Shown here: one piece after another, positions 1-8,004 of the stretch
Position numbering within the stretch: the stretch's first letter is position 1
Layout of the letters: the number at the start of each line of letters is the position of its first letter
DNA from: Candidatus Hodarchaeota archaeon
Lineage (GTDB): Archaea; Asgardarchaeota; Heimdallarchaeia; Hodarchaeales; Hodarchaeaceae
NCBI GenBank assembly: GCA_016840285.1
Contig: JAEOSR010000004.1
Span: 3,754-67,753 of the forward strand
Length of the DNA: 64,000 bases
Direction of reading: 5' to 3'
Position numbers and translations under genes: made by a program
The notes under the pieces: generated by a model
Told to the model about the DNA's origin: nothing
The model's input: only the letters and a program-made list of their open reading frames with translations
Database searches by the model: none

Positions 1-1707
1 ACCGTTGATGAAGAATATAATATAACTCAGAAAACACCATTGAATGAGACAATAAGCTTGATTCTTACCATTGGTTTGGAATGTAACAATGCGCAACTAG
101 CAGAGTCTAAAGTGGGGGCCTCAAAGGAGGTAGATATAGGTGATCCAACTGAAATTGCATTACTGAGAGTAGCAAAAAGAGTGAACGTTTTTAATAGGTC
201 AAAATATAAACGACTCTTCGAAGTTCCTTTTGATTCTGATTCAAAACGCATGAGTGTGTTAGTTAAGAATCTCCAGGGGGAGCATTTTGTTCTCACAAAA
301 GGGGCTCCTGATGTTCTCATTAACTTATGTACTTATTACTACTCCAATAGAGAGATTAAACCACTCGATGATAGAACACGGTTAAGATTAGAAGAAGCCG
401 AGCAGAATCTTGCTAAGATTGGTTATCGAATGCTTGGTATGGCATATAAATCAGTAGATCCAGAAGAAGATAAAATTGACCAAATAATATTAACCGAGGA
501 CTCCGAAGAGATAGAATCAAATTTAGTCTATATTGGAGCCATGGCTATCATGGATCCTCCAAGACAAGGCACTAAAAAATCTATTGAGATCTGTAAAACT
601 GCCGGGATCCGTACAGTCATGATTACAGGTGACCATCTAAAAACAGCAGTCGCTGTTGCAAAAGAGATCGGTCTAGTTTCTTCTGAAGATAATTCCTGTT
701 ATCTTGAAGGTAGTCAATTAGATCATATGAGTGATGAGGAGTTCGCCTCTATTGTTGAGGATGTTAATGTATATGCTCGGGTATCTCCAGAACATAAGTT
801 AAAAATTGTATCTGCGTTAAAATCAAATAATCAAATTGTTGCAATGACAGGAGACGGAGTAAATGATGCTCCTGCATTGAAGCGAGCTGACATTGGGGTA
901 GCTATGGGTATTGCAGGAACAGATGTTTCAAAAGAGGCTTCTGATATGATATTGGCTGATGATGATTTCTCAACCATAGTTGGCGCTATTCTAGAGGGGA
1001 GGACAATTTATGACAATATGAGGAAATTTATCCTCTACCTACTCTCCTGTAACGCTGGAGAAATCGCTGTAATGTTCTTTGGAATTCTACTAACTTCGTT
1101 GATTTTTCAAACGCCTATATTACCCTTATTAGCCATTCAGATTCTCTGGGTAAATCTAGTAACAGATGGACTTCCTGCATTGGCCCTGGGAGTAGATCCT
1201 CCTGATCCTGATGTCATGATCAGAAAACCTCGTGACCCTAAAGAACCAATTTTAACCCGTAAATCTATCTTTTTTATTGTATATTCAGGTATCATCATTG
1301 CTGTTGGAACACTACTCCTATTTTTCTTATACATGTATTCTAATGTTCTAACAGGCCAACTTCCTTCAGATCAGGTACAAATTCGTGCACAAACGGTTGC
1401 ATTCACATTGTTGATTATGTTTCAAATGATAATGGCTCTAAATATCCGAAAGGAGGAACATTCGTTACTTGGGAAAGAGTTCTTTAGAAATCCGTACCTC
1501 TTACTTGCTATCGCTAGTTCAGTCTTGCTTCACATATTAATCGTCTATAATACTTTTTTACAGCCTTTTTTCAACACTACTGCGCTTAATTTACCCGATT
1601 GGGTTATTATTATCGCTTGTGGGAGCATTCTTGTGATAGTGGATGAGGTCAGGACATTCCTTGCACATAGAATTCCTCGCTTGCAAAAGTTGGCAGGTTA
1701 TTGGTAA
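1..1707 (+). CDS. Cation-transporting P-type ATPase (P2, Ca2+/Mg2+ type), 5' truncated by window
   Basis: The reading frame is open from base 1, so the gene begins outside the window; the TTG at 40 is only the first internal start-like codon. The visible part carries the nucleotide-binding KGAPD motif, the MITGDH segment and the hinge motif TGDGVNDAPALKRAD, then a C-terminal block of membrane segments with ILWVNLVTDGLPALALG, typical of P2A/P2B pumps. The DKTGT phosphorylation site must lie upstream. The family pumps cations out of the cytoplasm using ATP. The exact ion (Ca2+, Mn2+ or Na+) cannot be told without the upstream membrane helices. Confidence 0.93.
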   Translation, partial: TVDEEYNITQKTPLNETISLILTIGLECNNAQLAESKVGASKEVDIGDPTEIALLRVAKRVNVFNRSKYKRLFEVPFDSDSKRMSVLVKNLQGEHFVLTKGAPDVLINLCTYYYSNREIKPLDDRTRLRLEEAEQNLAKIGYRMLGMAYKSVDPEEDKIDQIILTEDSEEIESNLVYIGAMAIMDPPRQGTKKSIEICKTAGIRTVMITGDHLKTAVAVAKEIGLVSSEDNSCYLEGSQLDHMSDEEFASIVEDVNVYARVSPEHKLKIVSALKSNNQIVAMTGDGVNDAPALKRADIGVAMGIAGTDVSKEASDMILADDDFSTIVGAILEGRTIYDNMRKFILYLLSCNAGEIAVMFFGILLTSLIFQTPILPLLAIQILWVNLVTDGLPALALGVDPPDPDVMIRKPRDPKEPILTRKSIFFIVYSGIIIAVGTLLLFFLYMYSNVLTGQLPSDQVQIRAQTVAFTLLIMFQMIMALNIRKEEHSLLGKEFFRNPYLLLAIASSVLLHILIVYNTFLQPFFNTTALNLPDWVIIIACGSILVIVDEVRTFLAHRIPRLQKLAGYW

Positions 1708-1813
1708 AATTGCATAAAAGCATAATCCTCAATTATCAACAAATGACTTTAAGAGCAATCAGTTTATATGAACAAAAAAAATTTATAATTATTTACTATA
1801 TGGGAGTGTCCAA

Positions 1814-3301
1814 TTGGTTTCAATACTAAGAACTAGAGTTTCTCGAGTTGCTAATGCAGCAATATTCTTCACACTAGCTTTGGTTCAAATCATAATTGTT
1901 TCTTGGATTAGTATCAGTCAAGAACCGAAATTAGAATTCTTGGATATACAATGGATAACCCAAACGTATGTTTTAGGGTTCTATATATCTATTAATCCCA
2001 TGGCAGATCCAAGATTTACCGCTATATTGGTAGCACTAACCGCTGGTCTACAGTTATTGCTTTTGGCCTTTCTAGTAAATATTGTCTTCTCAAATAAGAA
2101 TATGATTCAGATTTACCCAGAACCAATATATGGACCCTCATATGCTCCTGAAGAAGCTCCATTAGTTGAAAAAACAATCAAATTAGTAACACAGGTGTCG
2201 AAAAAAGCACGGATTAAGGTGTCAAAAATCTTTGTTTATCGAAAAGCAGTACCTAATGCGTTTTCTCTCGATCTTATACCAATTCCCTTTTTTCGTAAAC
2301 CATATTTAGTACTCAATACTAATGTTCTGGAAATTTTAAATGACATTGAAATTGAGGCAGTTATTGCTCATGAGCTTGCTCATGTGAAAAATAGTGACAG
2401 TCTTATCCGGCTAATCCTTTCAATTCCACGGTTATTCCTCAATCTTGTCTACCTGTTCATCTATCTTCAGATTGTAACTGGAATATTAGATGCAATCTTT
2501 GATAGTCTGAATTTTGGAATAGCTATTGAGCGAATAATATTTCTAGGATTAGTTTATCTGATATTAGCGATTGTCACAAAAATTACTGTTCATTTTCTCT
2601 CCTCTGCTAATCATCAAGCAGAATATCTATCTGATTATTTTGCAGCTGAATTGATTGGCTCCGAAGTATTAATCAATTCTTTGATTCACCTTGGACAACG
2701 GAGTGAAACAATGCAAGTTCTCTCAAGAGAGATAAAATGGCTTTCCAGTCTTTCTGCAGAGAAGAAAGCCTCGAGTACTTTTCTCAGAAAAGTGTACCAA
2801 CGATTTCCTAAAACACAACTCAACGAGGATGTTGCTCGAGAAATTGCTCCAAAGATATTTTTAGAAGAGAAATTTGAAGAATTAATTACGAATTATGGTA
2901 TAGATTTAGATGTTGCTACGAGATCACAACTTATAAAGGCCGCTGTACCTGTTTTATTGGAAAGAAGAGCAAAATATTATGCTACAGTAAAAGATGAAGA
3001 AACTACTGAGGCTGATTTCATACCTAGTGTTCTTAAAGAAAAAACCATTGATTGGCGTAGTTTTGATTATGATGCTAGTCAAACTCTTGAGAGAGAGGAA
3101 ATTTCGAGTTTTATTGCAACATTGATTGCTCAACCAGATAAAATGGTCTTTGAACATGAACTATTCCAAACTGCTGAAAAAGATAGTGATCACCCTAGTT
3201 TTCGTGAAAGAATTCTCACAGTTTATCGTACTTTTCACCTAAAAGATTATGAGGAAATTGTTGATCAGGTAACCAAAGAAGCAAAAACAGAAACAAATTA
3301 A
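1814..3301 (+). CDS. M48 family zinc metalloprotease, membrane-anchored (HtpX-like)
   Basis: This 495-residue protein has hydrophobic segments near residues 13-33, 67-93, 208-230 and 240-262. The zinc motif HELAH is at 186-190 and the third-ligand glutamate is at 270 in a QAEYLSDYFAAE context. Known M48/HtpX proteases degrade misfolded membrane proteins, with the active site on the cytoplasmic side. The TTG start at 1814 is chosen because a hydrophobic anchor begins at once and no upstream ATG is in frame. The C-terminal 170 residues are charged and unassigned. It lies about 105 bases after the ATPase and may be separately transcribed. Confidence 0.88.
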   Translation: MVSILRTRVSRVANAAIFFTLALVQIIIVSWISISQEPKLEFLDIQWITQTYVLGFYISINPMADPRFTAILVALTAGLQLLLLAFLVNIVFSNKNMIQIYPEPIYGPSYAPEEAPLVEKTIKLVTQVSKKARIKVSKIFVYRKAVPNAFSLDLIPIPFFRKPYLVLNTNVLEILNDIEIEAVIAHELAHVKNSDSLIRLILSIPRLFLNLVYLFIYLQIVTGILDAIFDSLNFGIAIERIIFLGLVYLILAIVTKITVHFLSSANHQAEYLSDYFAAELIGSEVLINSLIHLGQRSETMQVLSREIKWLSSLSAEKKASSTFLRKVYQRFPKTQLNEDVAREIAPKIFLEEKFEELITNYGIDLDVATRSQLIKAAVPVLLERRAKYYATVKDEETTEADFIPSVLKEKTIDWRSFDYDASQTLEREEISSFIATLIAQPDKMVFEHELFQTAEKDSDHPSFRERILTVYRTFHLKDYEEIVDQVTKEAKTETN

Positions 3302-3305
3302 GTTC

Positions 3306-4214
3306 TCAATCGTAAAGGACTTTCTCCAAAAGTCCAGGAATTGATCGCTCGTCAGTTGTCATCAAGTAAAGCTTGATATTAGGTAATTTTTGTAGTTTTC
3401 CTAAGATAGGGGCCGTGAGTTGAAGTGTTCGTCTTCTAGGAGTGAGGATAATTCGGACATCCTCCATTTTCTTGAGGATAGGGAGAAAATCCATGCCACT
3501 GGTGGCAAGGAGGTCGGAAATTATTACCAATGTCTTCTTATACCCAATTTGATGAGAGAATTCTTTTCTTACCGCATGTAAGGCAGAAAAGATGTTTGTT
3601 TTGCCTCCTGATCGAATATTCACTAAACGAGTTATAATGTCTTGTGAAGTAATATGAGATTCAATAAAGCCCTTAATAACTTCTGGCTGGGTGTCAAAAA
3701 CAATTAAAGCAATATCTTTTGCATTCAAAGAGAGACTGAATAAAATAGAGGTAAGAATTATCAATTTAAGATATGAAATTACTGAATGGCTCTTGTCAAT
3801 TAGAAGAACTATACATCTCTGCTTTCCTTGTCGTTTATAACAAATAACATGTTTATAGGTAAAATCAGTGTCTCCTGAAAGAAGAAAATTCGCAATCGTA
3901 TTTTCTAAATGCCAAGAGAGGCCAGGAGTGTAAGGAATCTTCATTGGATATTTTGACCGATCAATGGCTTGAAAAATTCTTTCAGCATGTCTAAACAATT
4001 TCGGAATGAGCTTCTTTAATAGTAATTGTTTTTCCTCAGGAGTAAAAAAGTCTTTGAGTTGAAAAAAAAGGGAACTAGATTCTAGAATGATATTAACCAT
4101 ATCAATGTCAATCTGGAAAACTTCTACAACAGTTCGAGGATAATTTTCAGCTAGAATTTCAACAGCTCGTAGATTTTGTGTTTCGATTGCTTGTTTTGCA
4201 AAATTCAAAGCCAT
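3306..4214 (-). CDS. VWA-domain protein (CoxE/MoxR-partner type)
   Basis: The 302-residue protein has a helical N-terminal half and a C-terminal von Willebrand A fold. A complete metal-ion-dependent adhesion site is visible: D140-x-S142-x-S144 (DKSHS), T206 in SGGKTN and D234 in IISDL. Such VWA proteins work with MoxR AAA+ ATPases, usually to insert metals or remodel protein complexes. The MoxR gene lies directly upstream in the same operon. The client is unknown: no CO dehydrogenase, chelatase or other usual target is near. The stop is TGA, only a few bases from the convergent M48 protease gene. Confidence 0.82.
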   Translation of the reverse strand: MALNFAKQAIETQNLRAVEILAENYPRTVVEVFQIDIDMVNIILESSSLFFQLKDFFTPEEKQLLLKKLIPKLFRHAERIFQAIDRSKYPMKIPYTPGLSWHLENTIANFLLSGDTDFTYKHVICYKRQGKQRCIVLLIDKSHSVISYLKLIILTSILFSLSLNAKDIALIVFDTQPEVIKGFIESHITSQDIITRLVNIRSGGKTNIFSALHAVRKEFSHQIGYKKTLVIISDLLATSGMDFLPILKKMEDVRIILTPRRRTLQLTAPILGKLQKLPNIKLYLMTTDERSIPGLLEKVLYD

Positions 4215-4306
4215 TTCTGTATTTAATTTATTTTGTAATTGATATTTATAGATTTTTTCGACTAAGGAACCATGTACATTTATATCTTGGCCAGCTTGAA
4301 AACGAG

Positions 4307-4328
4307 AGGCGGGATACTTGTCCCGCCT
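4307..4328 (-). promoter_or_regulatory. GC-rich hairpin between moxR-like and VWA genes
   Basis: A perfect 8-base-pair stem (4307-4314 AGGCGGGA with 4321-4328 TCCCGCCT) encloses a six-base loop and overlaps the last base of the MoxR stop codon. It is the most GC-rich spot in the local sequence. No long T tract follows on the minus strand, so attenuation, RNA processing or partial termination that lowers VWA expression relative to MoxR is as likely as full termination. Confidence 0.6.
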
Positions 4329-5182
4329 TAGAATTTTTTTGAACTCGTAGGGAAGAAAATTGGCTCTGCAATCTCAAAAAGGCAATCTTCAACACTCCTA
4401 GCAATATCTGGGTGAAGTTTTACTTTACCTGTATATACTGCGTTGATAGCAGGGTATACAAGATCTGAAGTTTGTGATCTATTTTTCAAGAGCTGAGTAA
4501 GTTGAATCGCAGCACGAACACTTGCTCCTGCTTCAAAATAAGTTGAAACTCGAGTCTGGTCTGTAAAAAGAACAACTTTGGTTATTAAGTCATTATCAGA
4601 ACAGTTTGTCCGAAGTTGTACGATTTTCTCCGCTTCTTCCCCAGATTTATGGTCAAGTCGTACTAAAATGCATCTATCGAAGAACGCTTCTGGTAAAGGA
4701 TTTGTTCCTATATACTCTGAAGGATTCCGGGCAAAAATAGAGTAAAATTCCTTGATCGCTTGAACACGGCCAAGTTGGGGAATTTCAATCTGACGTTCAT
4801 CTAGAGCTGCAAGAACACCATTTATAGATTCACTTGGTGCTCGATTAACCTCATTGAAGAAAAATAGTCCTCCCTGCAACATGCTATTCACTAGTGGGCC
4901 TGGAATAAAACTTTTCTCCCCAAATCCTGTTTTCATAACCAATGGAGGATCAAACCATCCCCGAAGCTGGGTAATTGTTAGGTTTTCATCACCATCCACA
5001 CGAAAAAACGGCCGACCGAGAGCTTTTGCAATTGTTTTGACTAATTCAGTCTTGCCAACTCCTGACTCGCCCTCAATGACCGCTGGGATGTGACTATTGA
5101 TTGCTGCTAGGATTAGCTGAATTTCTTTATCGAGGCCTATTAAATTCTCTTGACATGATTTAAAGATTAGTTCAAATTTCAT
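4328..5182 (-). CDS. MoxR-family AAA+ ATPase
   Basis: The 284-residue protein has Walker A GESGVGKTE at 38-46 and a MoxR-type Walker B stretch LFFFNEVNRAP at about 106-116, followed by arginine-rich sensor regions. MoxR ATPases are chaperone-like and act with a VWA partner, here encoded next downstream. One oddity is that the Walker B aspartate usual in MoxR (DE) reads N110-E111, which could change Mg2+ coordination or hydrolysis. The start is the ATG at 5182, about 50 bases after the coiled-coil gene, so the genes are probably co-transcribed. Confidence 0.87.
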   Translation of the reverse strand: MKFELIFKSCQENLIGLDKEIQLILAAINSHIPAVIEGESGVGKTELVKTIAKALGRPFFRVDGDENLTITQLRGWFDPPLVMKTGFGEKSFIPGPLVNSMLQGGLFFFNEVNRAPSESINGVLAALDERQIEIPQLGRVQAIKEFYSIFARNPSEYIGTNPLPEAFFDRCILVRLDHKSGEEAEKIVQLRTNCSDNDLITKVVLFTDQTRVSTYFEAGASVRAAIQLTQLLKNRSQTSDLVYPAINAVYTGKVKLHPDIARSVEDCLFEIAEPIFFPTSSKKF

Positions 5183-5235
5183 TTCATTGTCCCAGATTGA
5201 ATGTTGAACAATTCTGCTGACACTTCTTCTTTTAC

Positions 5236-7182
5236 TTAGTCAATTTCTAGAAGTGCTTTCTTTAAAGTAACTTGTCCAGTTGTTTCGTTAAAAATAATCC
5301 ATCCCTCGTTTTCAAGCTCTTTTAAAAGGCGAGAGGCAAAAATATTTTGAATGGCGACTGTTTTAGAAAGCTCTTTTAACGTTGCTTGTTGAATATCTTG
5401 AAGTACAAATAATATTGCATATTTAGGGTTCTTAGCAAGATTAATCCTTAATGTTTCGACTGCAGACATTAAACTAGTTGTCTTATCTTCTAGTTGCTTT
5501 TCTGTTTTATTGAGAGACTTTATTTCAGTATCCTTTTCTTTCAATTCCGCTTGGATCTCTTTTGATTTCTTATCTAGGCGATCTTTCTCTGAATATGTAT
5601 CTTTCAATTGTGTTTGCAGATCTTTTATTGTGGCTTCATATTTGTCACGCTCTCGTGCAGTCTCAGCTTGCTTAGAACGAGAATCGTCGGCCTGTTGAGT
5701 TATCTCCTCTTGTCTCTGTCTCAATAATTCTAAATCTTTTTGACTCTCTTCCAGTTCTCGATTTTTTGTTCCAAGTTGAGTTTTAAGGTCTGTTATAGAG
5801 GATTTTTGTTTTTCGTGCTCGATTTTCAAGTTAGCAAGAGTCTCACGTAATTCATTCCGATCGGATTCAATTCCTTGAATACGCTCATTTTTACCCTTTA
5901 AGTCGGTCTCTAAATCTTTTATTTTTGTTTCTAAAGAACGTTGTATATTCAGAGTAGTTTCAGTTATTTCATGAGAACTTTCTAATTTTTCTTGTAACTC
6001 CCCAATTTCAGTTGATTTCTCATTTAAATCCTGTTTTTTAGTAGTTATTTCTAAAGTCAGCATCTCAAAATTCTGTTTTACTTGTTTATAATCCTGTTTA
6101 AGATTATTTAACTGTTCTGAAAGTTGTTCAGATTCTTTCTCCCCTCTCTCAACTCTCAGAAATAGTTCTCTGTTTTCATCTTCTTTCTGGTCAAGAATTT
6201 GTTGCTTCTCATTTAGTTCTTTCCGAATAGCTACGGCTTCTTGGCTTGTTTCCCCTGAATCTAATAATAAGTCTTCATTTTCTTGTTCTAATTTTGAAAT
6301 CTGATCTTTAAGTTGATTTGTGTTTAATTCCATATCTTGAATTTGTTGGGTTAATCGATTATTATTCTCTTTTTGCTCTTCTAATTGCACTCTATGTTCA
6401 TCTTTTAGGTTATCATTCTCTTTTTGAAGCGTATTAACGGTTTCTTTTAGTTTAGCGTTCTCTTCTGAGTGAGAACTTAAAACCTGCACCTCTGACTTCA
6501 GATTCTCAATTTGAATATTCTTCTCTGAAGTTAGAGTTTCCATTTCTTGATCTTTGTTCCCTAAAACTTGCTGAAGTTGCTCAATTTCAAGTCGTGCAGA
6601 CATCAATGCGTTTCCAACAGTCTCAAATTCGGCTTCCATCTTTTCACGATCTTGTATAGCTTGCTTTGCTTCACGTTGCGCCTCATCAAGATCTCCTTGG
6701 AGGCGATTTAGGTCTTCAATTTGTGTTGTTACTTTTCCTGATGCAATACCAGATTGATCCTGCAGTTGTGTAATTTCCGTTTCTTTCTCATCAAGTAATA
6801 TCTGTAAATCATCTATTTTCGCTTCAAGTGCTTTAACTTCGCTCAGTTTCTCCGTTAATTCGCGATTCATTTCCTTGAGTTGTTCAAATTCTTCATTTGT
6901 TACCAAGGTGACATCAGTTTCAATGTCAGCTAAATCGATATTGTCGACTCCTTTCAGTCCTATTTTTGAGAATTCTGTGTGAGCTGTCTTATTGATGGTT
7001 TGCATCTTCTGCTTAAGTTTCTCAACTAGATCTTCAACATCAGCTATTGTATAATAGGGTTTGGGGAATTGTTGAAGATTTGTGATAGAGGATTTAGCTT
7101 CTGACGATATTTCTTGGTTTAAACGGCGCTCTTGTTGGGCAACACTCTGAATGAAGATCAATTTAGGGTTCTTACGTGACAA
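5236..7182 (-). CDS. Long coiled-coil protein with C-terminal winged-helix-like domain
   Basis: Not a named family that I recognise. The 648-residue protein is almost wholly charged heptad-like coiled coil from about residue 85 to 560, rich in E, K, Q and L. It ends in a compact globular domain (about 575-648) that reads like a winged helix (ATLKELSKTVAIQN, then LLKELENEGWI). There is no Walker motif, so it is not a true SMC ATPase, and no signal peptide or membrane segment is seen. The TTG start at 7182 is preceded by an AAGGT ribosome site. It sits upstream of MoxR and VWA and may be a scaffold or client for them; this is inference. Confidence 0.75.
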   Translation of the reverse strand: MSRKNPKLIFIQSVAQQERRLNQEISSEAKSSITNLQQFPKPYYTIADVEDLVEKLKQKMQTINKTAHTEFSKIGLKGVDNIDLADIETDVTLVTNEEFEQLKEMNRELTEKLSEVKALEAKIDDLQILLDEKETEITQLQDQSGIASGKVTTQIEDLNRLQGDLDEAQREAKQAIQDREKMEAEFETVGNALMSARLEIEQLQQVLGNKDQEMETLTSEKNIQIENLKSEVQVLSSHSEENAKLKETVNTLQKENDNLKDEHRVQLEEQKENNNRLTQQIQDMELNTNQLKDQISKLEQENEDLLLDSGETSQEAVAIRKELNEKQQILDQKEDENRELFLRVERGEKESEQLSEQLNNLKQDYKQVKQNFEMLTLEITTKKQDLNEKSTEIGELQEKLESSHEITETTLNIQRSLETKIKDLETDLKGKNERIQGIESDRNELRETLANLKIEHEKQKSSITDLKTQLGTKNRELEESQKDLELLRQRQEEITQQADDSRSKQAETARERDKYEATIKDLQTQLKDTYSEKDRLDKKSKEIQAELKEKDTEIKSLNKTEKQLEDKTTSLMSAVETLRINLAKNPKYAILFVLQDIQQATLKELSKTVAIQNIFASRLLKELENEGWIIFNETTGQVTLKKALLEID

Positions 7183-7267
7183 TGTTCACTACCTTCTTTC
7201 ATAACCAGATTGTACGAGAGGTTCTTAATGATTTATTAATGACTTACTTCTCATCCAAAAATAGTTT

Positions 7268-7870
7268 TCATGTTGATTCTTCTTCTTCTTCTTTTGTGTC
7301 AAGAGGAGTTAAATTTCCTTTCAGCGAGAGCATTTCTTTCTCAAATTCTCTATAGCGTCCCTGGTATAGGTTAGCTAGAGCCAAATCTAAGTGTGAAGTT
7401 TTACTTTCTGGCTCATAACCCAATATGCTTAATAGCTTAAAATTCATCTGCTGAAAGTCTTTTAGTATATTTGGGAGTCGTTCTAAATCTTTATTAACAG
7501 CATCAAGCATCTTCAAAGCGCTTATTTCACAAGTAGTGAGATTTTGAGTAAATGACTCCACTTGAGGTTGTAGAACCACCCGTAACCGATAACGAATTTC
7601 ATCTTTACTTATTGTTTTTTCTTGAGCTAGAATTTCCGCCCATTCTAGAATGGTCTCAAAATTCCTTAATCCATTCTTCTCCAGTTTTATCCAGTTTAAA
7701 ACTGTCTCCAATGCGTCTTCGACGGTTGCTAATTGCTTATATAGTTCGTCACGATCTTGTAATGATTGATCTTTCAGGAGATTTAATGAATGATGTAAAT
7801 CAGCTAAATAATATTGGTAATCCTTTTCTTTCTGTTCATCTGGAGCAGTCATTTTCATCTCTTCTCTCAT
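7268..7870 (-). CDS. Small helical protein of unknown function, first gene of the MoxR-VWA operon
   Basis: Not recognised. The 200-residue protein is acidic and predicted helical, with a glutamate-rich tail (TKEEEEEST) and no cysteines beyond one, no membrane segment and no catalytic motif that I can see. In-frame ATGs at 7870, 7858 and 7852 are all possible starts; I keep the longest. It is followed after 85 bases by the long coiled-coil gene on the same strand, so it probably forms one four-gene unit with coiled coil, MoxR and VWA. Confidence 0.65.
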   Translation of the reverse strand: MREEMKMTAPDEQKEKDYQYYLADLHHSLNLLKDQSLQDRDELYKQLATVEDALETVLNWIKLEKNGLRNFETILEWAEILAQEKTISKDEIRYRLRVVLQPQVESFTQNLTTCEISALKMLDAVNKDLERLPNILKDFQQMNFKLLSILGYEPESKTSHLDLALANLYQGRYREFEKEMLSLKGNLTPLDTKEEEEEST

Positions 7871-8004
7871 TAAATGTTTTAGAAACGGGATAGAGAACGA
7901 TTATTCTTTTCTAGGGTTATTACAGAGCTAGTAGTTTTAAAGGTATTCGTAAAGGGACATCTTCCGACAAAATTTATTTGGGAAAAATTGCTTTTGATTT
8001 TCTC

